Positions 6,319-15,029 of a stretch of DNA of 64,000 bases are shown here, piece by piece (positions within the stretch are counted from its first letter, which is position 1; the number at the start of each line of letters is the position of its first letter). Below the pieces are notes generated by a model. It was not told where the DNA came from. It saw only the letters and a program-made list of their open reading frames with translations, and searched no databases. The DNA comes from CF-113 sp050695155 (GTDB taxonomy: Bacteria; Chloroflexota; Ktedonobacteria; Ktedonobacterales; Ktedonobacteraceae): NCBI GenBank assembly GCA_050695155.1, contig JBOGTO010000180.1:1-64000 (forward strand), in the 5' to 3' direction. Made by a program: the position numbers and the translations under genes.

Positions 6319-8727
6319 ATGGCAATATCAATCCGAGATAATCTCTCTCCCATTGTGCATGATGCGCAGGCAGTGATGCCGCGCAATGAGACCGGACATC
6401 CCGGCTTCACGCTGACCATCGATGGGAAAACTGTGACAGCTTATGAGAGTCAAACCCTGCTGAGCGTGGCAGACGACAACGGCATTACCGATATTCCCAA
6501 TATGTGTAATGACGGGAAGTTGGAGCCAACGGCTGCCTGTCGCATGTGCCTGGTACATATCGAGGGCGTGAGCCAACCGCTTCCTTCGTGTACTACTGCG
6601 GCTCTGCCCGGTATGGTAGTGCGGACGAATTCGGATGAGCTTTTCCACATTCGTCGCACCAATCTGGAATTGCTGCTGTCGGACCATAACGCTTATTGCC
6701 AGCCGCCGTGCCAGGTGGATTGCCCGACGCATATCGACATCCCCGGCTACCTGGAACTGATCGCCAAAGGCTCGATGAAGGAAGCGGCTCGCCTAGTCAA
6801 AGAGGTGCTGCCATTCCCCTATATCCTGGGTCTGACCTGTCCCGCGCCCTGCCAGAAAGCCTGCCGCCGCGCGTTGGTGGAAGAGGAAATCGCCATCTGC
6901 CGTATGCACGGCCACGCCGCCGAGACCTGCCTGCTCGATCCGCCGCATCCTTTCCCGAAGGACCCGTCAACGGGCAAGAGAATCGCTATCATCGGCTCTG
7001 GCCCCGGCGGTTTGACATGCGCCTACTACCTGGCGCTGAAAGGCCATTATTGCAAAGTTTTCGAGATGCAGCCGCAGCCCGGCGGTATGCTGCGCTATGG
7101 CATCCCAGAGTACCGTTTACCGAAAGATGTGATGGACCGCGAACTCCAGCACGTCTGGGATTTAGGCGTAGACCTGCAATTAAACGTGAAACTTGGCGTG
7201 GATTTCACCATCGACGATCTGTTCGCGCAGGGCTACGATGCTATCTACCTCGCCATCGGTGCCTGGACGAGTAACCCGTTAAGCGTTCCCGGCGAAGATG
7301 CGGAAGGCGTAATCAACGCCATCGCTTTTCTGGCCGAAAAGGTTGAGGGCAAACCCGTTCCCGTTAAGGAGGGGCGCGAGGTAGTGGTGTTTGGCGGTGG
7401 ATTTACCACCTTCGACTGCACGCGCACCTCGTTGCGCCTGGGCGCGAAAGTGCATACCGGCTATCGCCGCTCCGTCAAAGAGATGACCGCGACGCCAGAA
7501 GAAATCGAAGACGCCGATGCTGAAGGCACCGAGTTGATGTTCTACGTCCAGCAGACGAAGGTCATTGTCGAGGGCGGCAAAGTAGCGGGCATCGAATGTA
7601 TCAAAAACAAACTGGGCGAGCCGGATGCCAGTGGTCGCCGCCGACCTGTGCCTATTCCCGGTTCAGAGTTCGTGATTAAGTGCGATACCATCATTCCCGC
7701 CTTCGGTCAGAATCCAGATAAAGATGTGCTGGATGAGAAGTCCGGCGTAAAATGGAGCAAACGCACCACTATTGAGACCAACCCGTTTAACTTTATGACG
7801 GACCGCTACGGCGTCTTTGCCGGTGGCGATGCTCAGATGGGCGCGAAAACTATCATCGAATGTGTTGCTCAGGGCAAGCTTGGCGCGCGTTCGATGCATG
7901 CCTTCCTCAATGGTGAAGACATGAAAGAAGTGGCCCATCGCCTGGAACTGGAAGAGCGCAAACCCGACCTCTTCGATATTGTGCCGTACAAGCCGGTTGA
8001 GCCAAAGGTCAAGATGCCGATGCTGCCCTACGAGCAGCGCAAGCGCAGTTTCGAGTTGATCGAGCTGGGCTACCTGCAAGAGCAGGCGGAACGCGAGTCG
8101 GCTCGCTGCTTGCAGTGCGCGTGTCCGGCAGCCGGGCAGTGCGACCTGCAAAAGTACAGCATCGAGCATGGGCTGGCGGATAATCGCTTCCATGATGGCG
8201 AGCCGAGCGACTACCACGACTACGAGTTTGACATGTCGCACAGCTTCATCCTGCGCGATCCCAACAAGTGTATCAACTGCACGCAATGTGTGCGCGTCTG
8301 TCATGACGTGATCGGCCCTGACTGCTACGGTATGTTCGGTAAGGGCTTCGATACCATCGTCTCCACGCCGTTCAACGTCAGCCTGCATGATACCGATTGC
8401 GTCTCCTGTGGGGCGTGCGTGCAGGTCTGCCCGACCGGCTCGCTGATGATGGCCGAACGCACACTCACACGTTACGCCTTCGCGCTTGATCGCTGCATCT
8501 TCTGCGGCGACTGCGTAGAGGTCTGCCCTCACGGCGCGCTCGGCGAGACCCCCAACTTCGAGCTATCGTTCTTCAACCGCTTCGGCGAAGATGTCACGCT
8601 GGAGAAGGGCGACCTGGCCGTTGCCCCCAACTACCTCGTGCGCCAGCGCCTGCCACGCGGCAAAAAGGATGTACCCGTGATGAGCCCGCTGGTGCGGCCA
8701 TTGCCGGCGAGAGGAATCAGGGAGTAA
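6319..8727 (+). CDS. NuoG-type ferredoxin / GltD-like / polyferredoxin hybrid oxidoreductase
   Basis: This 802-residue protein has three modules. Residues 30-100 are a NuoG-like [2Fe-2S] domain (C63, C74, C77, C91). A GltD-like flavoprotein follows: Cys-rich N-terminal segment near 135-190, FAD motif IGSGPGG near 225, nucleotide motif FGGGFTTFDC near 360, and the GGDAQMGAKTI end. The C-terminal part (650-740) carries three [4Fe-4S] motifs: CINCTQCVRVC, CVSCGACVQVC and CIFCGDCVEVC. The outer parts are continuous with NuoG/HydA architecture, as if GltD had been inserted. It could move electrons among NAD(P)H, ferredoxin and the NuoF/NuoB subunits. The exact reaction cannot be read from sequence. 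It is the last gene of the operon. Confidence 0.8.
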   Translation: MAISIRDNLSPIVHDAQAVMPRNETGHPGFTLTIDGKTVTAYESQTLLSVADDNGITDIPNMCNDGKLEPTAACRMCLVHIEGVSQPLPSCTTAALPGMVVRTNSDELFHIRRTNLELLLSDHNAYCQPPCQVDCPTHIDIPGYLELIAKGSMKEAARLVKEVLPFPYILGLTCPAPCQKACRRALVEEEIAICRMHGHAAETCLLDPPHPFPKDPSTGKRIAIIGSGPGGLTCAYYLALKGHYCKVFEMQPQPGGMLRYGIPEYRLPKDVMDRELQHVWDLGVDLQLNVKLGVDFTIDDLFAQGYDAIYLAIGAWTSNPLSVPGEDAEGVINAIAFLAEKVEGKPVPVKEGREVVVFGGGFTTFDCTRTSLRLGAKVHTGYRRSVKEMTATPEEIEDADAEGTELMFYVQQTKVIVEGGKVAGIECIKNKLGEPDASGRRRPVPIPGSEFVIKCDTIIPAFGQNPDKDVLDEKSGVKWSKRTTIETNPFNFMTDRYGVFAGGDAQMGAKTIIECVAQGKLGARSMHAFLNGEDMKEVAHRLELEERKPDLFDIVPYKPVEPKVKMPMLPYEQRKRSFELIELGYLQEQAERESARCLQCACPAAGQCDLQKYSIEHGLADNRFHDGEPSDYHDYEFDMSHSFILRDPNKCINCTQCVRVCHDVIGPDCYGMFGKGFDTIVSTPFNVSLHDTDCVSCGACVQVCPTGSLMMAERTLTRYAFALDRCIFCGDCVEVCPHGALGETPNFELSFFNRFGEDVTLEKGDLAVAPNYLVRQRLPRGKKDVPVMSPLVRPLPARGIRE

Positions 8728-8730
8728 TAA

Positions 8731-8802
8731 AGAATAGTCAACCAAAGGGACAGGACGACTACGGAGGGTTGTAGTCGTCCTGTCCCTTTGGTTGACTATT
8801 CT
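8731..8802. repeat. 32-bp perfect inverted repeat (bidirectional terminator or mobile palindrome)
   Basis: Arms 8731-8762 and 8771-8802 are perfectly complementary over 32 bp with an 8-nt loop. It sits 3 bp after the redox operon stop and overlaps the stop codon of the small convergent gene, so it could terminate both. The following sequence is C/T rich but has no clear T-run. Perfect conservation over 32 bp suggests a recent or actively maintained element. Confidence 0.75.
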
Positions 8803-8993
8803 CTTCTTCCTGGGAGTATATTGTGAGTGTGAACCGTGAACCCACGCGGAAAGTGTACCAACATAGCATTTTTAGGAAGTATTCGCTCACGTTGTAGCGC
8901 CCATCGCTGCGCCTCTATCCATGCCTCTTGTTCATCTTCCGCATACAGGGGAACAAGGAGGCTCGCCTTCATATCTTCATAGGGAGGGAACAT
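8796..8993 (-). CDS. Small hypothetical protein
   Basis: This would be a 65-residue soluble protein, rich in Glu and Trp, with a plausible amphipathic helix (EDEQEAWIEAQRWALQRE). There is no cysteine, signal or membrane segment. The ribosome binding site is weak (GGA). The stop codon is inside the right arm of the inverted repeat, so the annotated C-terminus may be altered by the repeat. I do not recognise the family. It is called mainly because the amino-acid composition looks protein-like and nothing opposes it. Confidence 0.45.
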   Translation of the reverse strand: MFPPYEDMKASLLVPLYAEDEQEAWIEAQRWALQRERILPKNAMLVHFPRGFTVHTHNILPGRRE

Positions 8994-9042
8994 CCAATAT
9001 CCACAAAGTTTTTACCGTCTCCATCTTGCCCTCACTTTCTGA

Positions 9043-9079
9043 GTAGTACTTTATATACTAGTATCTAACATACTACTAC
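9043..9079. promoter_or_regulatory. Possible operator repeats upstream of the HTH gene
   Basis: An A/T-rich stretch has GTAGTA and TACTAC half-sites in inverted orientation around a TACTAGTA centre. It lies about 85 bp upstream of the Xre-type regulator, as expected for an autoregulatory site. The evidence is only the symmetry. Confidence 0.3.
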
Positions 9080-9163
9080 AAAATGTGCTGAGATAGCAAG
9101 CGTAGTTCTCTATATCATAGGAGACTGGTACAATTGCCTCAGAACAAGTGAAGGAAACGGGCA

Positions 9164-9373
9164 ATGATACGCTTGAAGATACGAGAGGTAGCGCAACGAA
9201 AGGGATTCAGCATGTCCCGGCTGTCAAGAGAATCGAATATGGCCTATAAAACGATACAGACGATTTGGAGAGATCCCAACCATGAAGTCACTACCACCAC
9301 ACTGAATAAACTTGCTCGCACACTCGGAGTAGACCCATCTGAATTGATAGAATACATTCCAGAAGACAAGTAA
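9164..9373 (+). CDS. Xre/Cro-family HTH regulator
   Basis: This is a 69-residue single-domain DNA-binding protein. The helix-turn-helix spans about residues 5-60, with recognisable helix 2-3 (MSRLSRESNMAYKTIQTIW) and the family's LNKLARTLGVDPSELI end. It is similar to the short YozG/Xre type regulators. An AAGGAA Shine-Dalgarno precedes the ATG, and a TACAAT -10-like hexamer is at 9129-9134. It may regulate itself or the small gene upstream; no toxin partner is apparent next to it. Confidence 0.85.
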   Translation: MIRLKIREVAQRKGFSMSRLSRESNMAYKTIQTIWRDPNHEVTTTTLNKLARTLGVDPSELIEYIPEDK

Positions 9374-9465
9374 TAGTTATCCGCTCGCTTGCTGGAGGCT
9401 TCTGATTTGTACGTGGTACAATATTTATACCTTGAACATCTTTCAGAGCCGAGGAGTTGCACGGT

Positions 9466-10860
9466 ATGGCATGGCAGCGCAGTCAGCGTAGTCTTCGTTT
9501 TCCTGATGGCTTTTTGTGGGGAACGGCATCCTCTTCCCATCAATGTGAGGGTGGCAACACCAACAATCAGTGGTATCGCTGGGAGCAGGCGGGGCGTGTG
9601 TTTACGGGCGAGACAAGCGGGGATGCCGCGAACTGGTGGCGGGAGGCTGAGCAGGATTTCAGCCTGGCGGAACAGATGGAGAACAATGCTCTGCGCCTGA
9701 GCATCGAATGGAGCCGCGTCGAGCCGTCCGAGGGGTATTGGGATAGCGCGGCCATTGATCGCTATCGCATGATGCTGACCGACCTGCATAGACGGCATAT
9801 GAAACCCCTGGTCACGCTGCACCACTTCACCGACCCTCTGTGGTTCGCGGATCGCGGCGGCTTTACGAAGGTCGAGAATATACGCTACTTTGCGCGCTAT
9901 GTATCCTATGTGGTGGAGAAACTGCAAGACCTGTGCGACTTCTGGATTACCATTAACGAGCCAAATGTATATGCCATGCTGGGTTACTTATTAGATGAGT
10001 ATCCTCCGGGCGAGCAAGATTTGATGCGAGCCTTGCAAGTATTGCGCAATCTGATGCAGGCGCACGTTGAAGCTTTCTATGCCATCTATCGTATCCAGCC
10101 GCAGGCCGAGATTGGCTATTGCCTGAATTACCGCCTCTTTGACTCTGCCAGCCCGCTTTCACCACTGGACCGCGCAGTCGCGGGAATACAGGATACGTTC
10201 TTCAACTGGGCGACACTGCGAGGCGCGGAAACGGGAACATTCACCTTCCCATTAAACTTGCTGCTCGCGCCCATCAAACGCGCGGCGGGGGCGCGCGATT
10301 TTCACGGCGTCAACTACTACACGCGCGATCTGGTGCGTTTCGACCTCACACGGCCTACCGAAATATTCGGGCGGCGTTTCACCCTTCCTGGCGCGGTTCG
10401 CAACGATCCGGGTATGAAGAACAACTTTGGCGAGATTTACCCGGCTGGCCTCTATCGCGTACTCAAGTCGGTCTATCAAAAAACGCGCGGCAATAAGCCC
10501 CTGTACGTCACCGAAAATGGATTTAGCGATACGCTCGATGATCGTCGTCCGCGCGCCATCCTGGAACACCTGGCGATGATACACCGCGCCATCAGCGAAG
10601 GTATCCCCGTGCGCGGCTATCTACACTGGACGCTGGTGGACAATTTCGAGTGGACAGAGGGCTGGGGTGTGCGCTTTGGTCTGATAGAACTCGACCAGCA
10701 GACCCAGGAACGCACGCCGCGCATCAGCGCCAGCATGTTCGGCGAAATCTGCCGCGCCAACGCTATCACCGAAACAATCGTCGCCCGTTATGCGCCAGAT
10801 GCGATGGAGAGCATTTTTGGAACGAGTATCAATGCGGTTGGTCAAGCCTCAGTTACATAA
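9466..10860 (+). CDS. Glycoside hydrolase family 1 (beta-glucosidase type)
   Basis: This 464-residue enzyme hydrolyses beta-linked glycosides by a retaining mechanism. The N-terminal GH1 signature FPDGFLWGTASSSHQCEG is present. The acid/base Glu is in ITINEPN (about residue 167) and the nucleophile Glu in LYVTENGF (about 350). The VDNFEW aglycone segment is near the end. There is no signal peptide, so it is cytoplasmic. The ATG at 9466 has GAGGAG 9 nt upstream and is chosen over a TTG at 9457. Its stop overlaps that of the convergent kinase gene by 8 bp. Exact sugar specificity cannot be told. Confidence 0.92.
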   Translation: MAWQRSQRSLRFPDGFLWGTASSSHQCEGGNTNNQWYRWEQAGRVFTGETSGDAANWWREAEQDFSLAEQMENNALRLSIEWSRVEPSEGYWDSAAIDRYRMMLTDLHRRHMKPLVTLHHFTDPLWFADRGGFTKVENIRYFARYVSYVVEKLQDLCDFWITINEPNVYAMLGYLLDEYPPGEQDLMRALQVLRNLMQAHVEAFYAIYRIQPQAEIGYCLNYRLFDSASPLSPLDRAVAGIQDTFFNWATLRGAETGTFTFPLNLLLAPIKRAAGARDFHGVNYYTRDLVRFDLTRPTEIFGRRFTLPGAVRNDPGMKNNFGEIYPAGLYRVLKSVYQKTRGNKPLYVTENGFSDTLDDRRPRAILEHLAMIHRAISEGIPVRGYLHWTLVDNFEWTEGWGVRFGLIELDQQTQERTPRISASMFGEICRANAITETIVARYAPDAMESIFGTSINAVGQASVT

Positions 10861-12748
10861 ACTGCCATAGTTTGATGGAATGATCTTCGCCGCCAGTGGC
10901 AAGTATGCGTAACTCTGGTCGCGCAGCCATGGCGGTCACGCGGCCTTGATGTGCTTGAATTAAGAGATGTTGTTGGTTGTGTTTAGTATTCCAGCAGTAA
11001 AGTATCCCACTTTTATCTGAATAAACAATCTCGTTTTTCAATGCGATCGCATTGCCAGCGGGCATAGGTAGCTGAGTAGGAAGTGGTAAATGGATACCAG
11101 AATTCAGATTGAGCAAGATCAAATCCCCTTTTTTGGTCAAACAAAGCAGGTGTTGTGCGTCGAAAACCAGTAACTTTACGATTTGACCAGCATCTTCTAT
11201 TTGCGTTTTCCAAACCAGTTGTCCGTTTTTAAGGTTCCATAAACCTACCAACCCATTATCCGCTCCTGCTGCGAGCATGTCACTCTCTGAAAGATAGAGG
11301 AGCGACCAGACTGGCCCGCCAGGATGTCGTATGCTCCGTATTTGACGACCACCCGGCAATTCCCAGATACGTATTGTCCCGTCGCGCGAACCAGATAGCA
11401 GAACCCTATCATTCATTGCCAGGGTAATAGTAAGAATGATGTCGCTGTGTCCGATTATAGTACGTTGTAGACGCCTTTGTTCTATATTCCACAAACGGAT
11501 ACTTCGATCCCAGGAACCTGTAGCCAGGGTCTTACCATCAAAGGTGATAGCTGAGGCCCAAATCGTGCGCGTGTGTCCTGGCACCTCAACTATGGCCTGT
11601 GGCGTTCCTGGTTTCCAGAGAGAAATGGTGCCGAGAGCACTCGAGATAACTTGACTGACATCAGGTAAAAGAGCAATGGTATCAACTGCGGTGAAGAGAT
11701 TTTTCCACTCTGTGAGCAAACGGAGCGTTCCAGACCCTGGATGTGCGGAGGTTTTTTTATCGATGTTGGCTGTAGTATATACGGACATACCCGGCAACGT
11801 CTCAGTTTGCAGAACAGGCCCTGTCCTTATAAATTCCTGTTCCTCGTTGTAATGCGCTGGCAGGGTCGGCATTTGAGTTGGGGAAACTGATGTTGGTTCT
11901 TTAGACCATTCTATTGTCGTGGCGCGCGTTGATTGTACTATTGCTTGCTTTGCTGCTTCCGCGAATTCTCGCGCCGTTGTGAAACGTTGAGAGGGTTCTT
12001 TGGCGAGCGCGCGTTGAATAACAGGTTCTAATGCTTCCGGGGCATTTGCATTGTATTCTTTGATTGGCCTGGGCCTCTCTTGCAAGTGCTGGAGCATTAT
12101 ACTTCCCCAGCCATCACCAGTAAAAGGCGGCGTGCCTGCTACTATCTCATAAAACATAATACCCAGCGCGTAAATATCAGTCTGTGCGCAAATATTTTGA
12201 CCCAGCCACTGTTCCGGTGCCATATATAATGGAGTGCCTACATAACCGTGAGTAGATTGTGCTGTATTGTTTATTAACTTCGCAACACCAAAATCGGCAA
12301 GCAAGGGCCAATTGTTCTCACGAAGAAGCACATTGGCAGGCTTAATATCACGATGAATAATAGATCGTTGATGCGCGAAATCCAGGGCTGACGCCAGTTG
12401 TTCCAGAAGGTTTATTGTTTCCGCCAGCGACCATGTGCCGCTTTTCAGGCGCTCTTTCAGAGTACCACCTGCTATATAAGGCATAACAAGATAGGCAATC
12501 TCATCCTGATAGCCGTATTCATATAATGTCACAATATGAGGATGTTCTAATGCTGCAAGCGCCTGTGCCTCTTGTTTAAAACGCTGAATAAAATTCGGAT
12601 CTTCATCATATCCTGTCTGAATGACCTTAACTGCCACCTTACGGTTCAATAAAGGTTGAATTGCCAGATAAATTTCGCCCATGGCTCCCTTACTAATGAA
12701 CTGTATCAGTTCACAAGAACCAAGAGTACGATGAAGGAGATTCGACAC
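10853..12748 (-). CDS. Ser/Thr protein kinase with C-terminal WD40 propeller
   Basis: This is a 631-residue soluble kinase. The Hanks-type domain (about 10-270) has a Gly-rich loop (ISKGAMGEIY), Lys41 in VAVKVI, HRDIKPAN and DFGVAK, so it should be active. A Pro/Thr-rich linker (about 275-340) follows. The rest holds about seven WD40 repeats ending in blades such as SIRLWNIE, TIRIWEL and SIKLWQFM, enough for one propeller. No membrane segment is seen. It is divergent from the DUF4126 operon, with 152 bp between, and probably shares that control region. The WD40 part likely scaffolds substrates. The target is unknown; the neighbouring operon is a candidate. Confidence 0.93.
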   Translation of the reverse strand: MSNLLHRTLGSCELIQFISKGAMGEIYLAIQPLLNRKVAVKVIQTGYDEDPNFIQRFKQEAQALAALEHPHIVTLYEYGYQDEIAYLVMPYIAGGTLKERLKSGTWSLAETINLLEQLASALDFAHQRSIIHRDIKPANVLLRENNWPLLADFGVAKLINNTAQSTHGYVGTPLYMAPEQWLGQNICAQTDIYALGIMFYEIVAGTPPFTGDGWGSIMLQHLQERPRPIKEYNANAPEALEPVIQRALAKEPSQRFTTAREFAEAAKQAIVQSTRATTIEWSKEPTSVSPTQMPTLPAHYNEEQEFIRTGPVLQTETLPGMSVYTTANIDKKTSAHPGSGTLRLLTEWKNLFTAVDTIALLPDVSQVISSALGTISLWKPGTPQAIVEVPGHTRTIWASAITFDGKTLATGSWDRSIRLWNIEQRRLQRTIIGHSDIILTITLAMNDRVLLSGSRDGTIRIWELPGGRQIRSIRHPGGPVWSLLYLSESDMLAAGADNGLVGLWNLKNGQLVWKTQIEDAGQIVKLLVFDAQHLLCLTKKGDLILLNLNSGIHLPLPTQLPMPAGNAIALKNEIVYSDKSGILYCWNTKHNQQHLLIQAHQGRVTAMAARPELRILATGGEDHSIKLWQFM

Positions 12749-12819
12749 AATTGACCTCTCAACTCTATCTTGTGTATATTAGTAATAGAACGAATGATAG
12801 TACAAAATTAATAAATGTG

Positions 12820-12848
12820 TTGACTTATATTGTGTTCGATGTTACAAT
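12820..12848 (+). promoter_or_regulatory. Sigma-70-type promoter for the DUF4126/SPFH operon
   Basis: A -35 TTGACT (12820-12825), a 17-bp spacer and a -10 TACAAT (12843-12848) form a near-consensus promoter about 45 bp before the first gene of the operon. It lies in the divergent spacer shared with the WD40 kinase. Confidence 0.7.
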
Positions 12849-12900
12849 CGCTATGCTTCGATTTTAGATAGTTGTTTTAGTATGAAAGCCTGGTAGTGCG

Positions 12901-13980
12901 ATGGAAAGTCTTGGAACTTCGTATGGTTTAGCCCTTGCAGCAGGCATTAATGCCTATTTACCGCTTCTTTCTATCTCCATCTCTGTGCGCTGGTTTCATT
13001 TGTTTACTATCAGTAAAAACTTTGCATTTCTTACCCAGAATGGATTTATCATTGCTCTCGTTATTCTGGCTGTTATCGACATTGTAGCAGACAAGATACC
13101 ATTTGTCGATAGCATTTGGGATAGTATTCATACTATAGTGCGTCCAATTTCCGGGGCCATAGTTGCAGGCGCAACGGGCGAAAGTAGTACTTCTCTTGGA
13201 TTGCCGGTAGTTCTCCTACTTGGAGCCACATTAGCGTCGATGAGCCATATTACAAAGGCTGTGACACGTTTGAGCGCCTCTGTCTCGGCCGGAGGCTGTT
13301 TAACACTGGCTTTGAGTCTTGTAGAGGATGTTGTAGTCATTGTCGCAATTCTGCTTGCACTCTTTGCCCCTGTCATTATGCTGGCGTTTTCGGCAATCTT
13401 TATTGTCCTTTTTGTGATATTTGCCCCTTTGCTATTTAGCGCATTACGTTACCGGTTACGTGTTGCTGCTTCAACCTTTTCCTGGTTTATCCATTCCTAC
13501 TTCTGGCGCGGTTCAGAGTCTAGTTCTCTGGACTTTATGCTCGATCTGTCAGATGCCGAGAGGTCCCAGTTGCTCCAGATCATGCCACCCGAAACTGCGT
13601 TATTGGGAGGCGCTCGCGTACAGTGGATCAGGCGGCTAGATGGGCGAGGATTATGGGGACGGCGGCGCGTTGCGCTTTCTACCTGGTTTATTGTTTCCGA
13701 AGGCGCTGTTATCATTCTCTGTGGAACGCGCCCCCATTTATCTCAGGTTGTGTTTTTCAACGATGTGCAGGCCCTGGCCCTCGATCAAGGATTATTAATG
13801 GGTTCTTTGCGGCTCCTCACCTTGAAAGGGCAGGCCATAAACTTTGCGATTTTGCGTGACTCTTTAGGTGATGCAATCGAATTAGTAGAAGTTCTACATA
13901 CGCGCCATCATCTTCCCTCTAATGCAACGACTCGCACAGGCTCTATACGCACTCGCTCTGTAGGGCCGCAACGTATTTAG
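12901..13980 (+). CDS. DUF4126-type multi-pass membrane protein
   Basis: This is a 359-residue protein. The N-terminal half (1-190) resembles the DUF4126 family: AAGINAYLPLL at the start, a central DxxADKIPFVDSIWD segment, Gly/Ala-rich helices, and about five to six predicted membrane spans. The C-terminal half (about 200-340) is soluble, with a PH-like alternation of strands, ending in a Thr/Arg-rich tail. The function of DUF4126 proteins is unknown. It is the first gene of a four-gene operon that ends in an SPFH protein, suggesting a membrane-associated complex. The ribosome binding site is weak. Confidence 0.75.
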   Translation: MESLGTSYGLALAAGINAYLPLLSISISVRWFHLFTISKNFAFLTQNGFIIALVILAVIDIVADKIPFVDSIWDSIHTIVRPISGAIVAGATGESSTSLGLPVVLLLGATLASMSHITKAVTRLSASVSAGGCLTLALSLVEDVVVIVAILLALFAPVIMLAFSAIFIVLFVIFAPLLFSALRYRLRVAASTFSWFIHSYFWRGSESSSLDFMLDLSDAERSQLLQIMPPETALLGGARVQWIRRLDGRGLWGRRRVALSTWFIVSEGAVIILCGTRPHLSQVVFFNDVQALALDQGLLMGSLRLLTLKGQAINFAILRDSLGDAIELVEVLHTRHHLPSNATTRTGSIRTRSVGPQRI

Positions 13981-14028
13981 ATACATTTTTATTTTTCCTA
14001 ATATTTCCTATTGGAAAGGAGTTTGGAG

Positions 14029-15012
14029 TTGAGCGGATTTTTTGACAAAGTAAAGCATACGACCGGTCTTGGCTTAAATCAAGATGAACTCTACAATCGG
14101 GCATTCGCTAAAGGAGTGTTGCTTGGGAACTTCAAGGATGCGGCTGATATCTTTGAGAAAGCTGCCAGGAAGTTTACAGAGACTGGCGACCAGATGATGA
14201 TGGCCCAGGCGACGGCCAACTCCTTGCTGTATCGTTATCTGGCAACCGGTGATGACAGGATGATTCAACAGTTGATCCAGGCGTTGAGTGTCCTACCTCA
14301 GATTGAGGAGATCAAATCGCAAACAGAGACGATGCCGGTCGCGCCACTTTGCGCTGAACTGGATTGCCGCATGGTCGAAACTGCCATCAAACAGGCGCAG
14401 GATAACATGGTAAAATTGCGTGATCTGCACAGGTATGCGCGAGATAAGTTTCAAGCGATTCTACGCAATCAACTACTGACCTACAGTTATGTACCCGAAC
14501 CCGATGGACATAATGAGAAAACAGAGGCGCGCTATTTCTATCATAGTGGAATGTCCTCTTTCTGTGAAGCGATGATAAAAAAAGATAGCGACCCTGCCGC
14601 AGCCTCTGATGATCTCGCGTTAGCGGGGCAATCCTTCCGGCGTTGCAATGATCAAAAATGGATGCAGAGCGCCGCAACGTTGTTGGAAAACTGGCGAGTT
14701 TCAAGAACGTGCTGGATGTGCCATAGGGAAATGCAGGGATTTGAGCTGCACTTTTCAATGTGCCAGGCTACTGTCACCCCCTACACAAAATATATTCTCG
14801 ATCGCTTAAAACAAGATGGCTCTTCTGTCAATCTGGAGAGTGGCGAAATCGCTGTCTGTACGCCTTGCGGGTCAATGGTAACAATAAAGGCGGAAATGGA
14901 AGCAGACAAGGTCCGGCAGGAATTGGGTGCCAAAATAGATGTACTGATTGGCGCGATGCAGTCACTCGAAAATCGGGTTCGTCATCTTGAGCGCAATTCT
15001 CATCACCATTAA
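14029..15012 (+). CDS. Helical-repeat protein with C-terminal zinc-finger motif
   Basis: This is a 327-residue protein I do not recognise. The N-terminal two thirds is alpha-helical, with TPR-like segments (NRAFAKGVLLGNFKDAADIFEKA). The C-terminal region has two CxxC pairs: CWMC near 228, a further Cys at about 244, and CTPC near 278. This is consistent with a zinc ribbon or treble clef. A short coiled coil ends in a His-rich tail. The TTG at 14029 is chosen because an AAGGAG Shine-Dalgarno lies 7 nt upstream; TTGs at 14011 and 14023 are also in frame. It lies 48 bp after the DUF4126 gene and 17 bp before the next. Confidence 0.7.
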   Translation: MSGFFDKVKHTTGLGLNQDELYNRAFAKGVLLGNFKDAADIFEKAARKFTETGDQMMMAQATANSLLYRYLATGDDRMIQQLIQALSVLPQIEEIKSQTETMPVAPLCAELDCRMVETAIKQAQDNMVKLRDLHRYARDKFQAILRNQLLTYSYVPEPDGHNEKTEARYFYHSGMSSFCEAMIKKDSDPAAASDDLALAGQSFRRCNDQKWMQSAATLLENWRVSRTCWMCHREMQGFELHFSMCQATVTPYTKYILDRLKQDGSSVNLESGEIAVCTPCGSMVTIKAEMEADKVRQELGAKIDVLIGAMQSLENRVRHLERNSHHH

Positions 15013-15029
15013 AGGAGAGCGTATCCTGT

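Noticed and set aside
7663..8532. 289-residue open frame antisense to the NuoG/GltD hybrid gene
   Set aside because: It is the complement of strongly motif-bearing coding sequence, has no domain and no ribosome binding site. The length comes from codon bias of the real gene.
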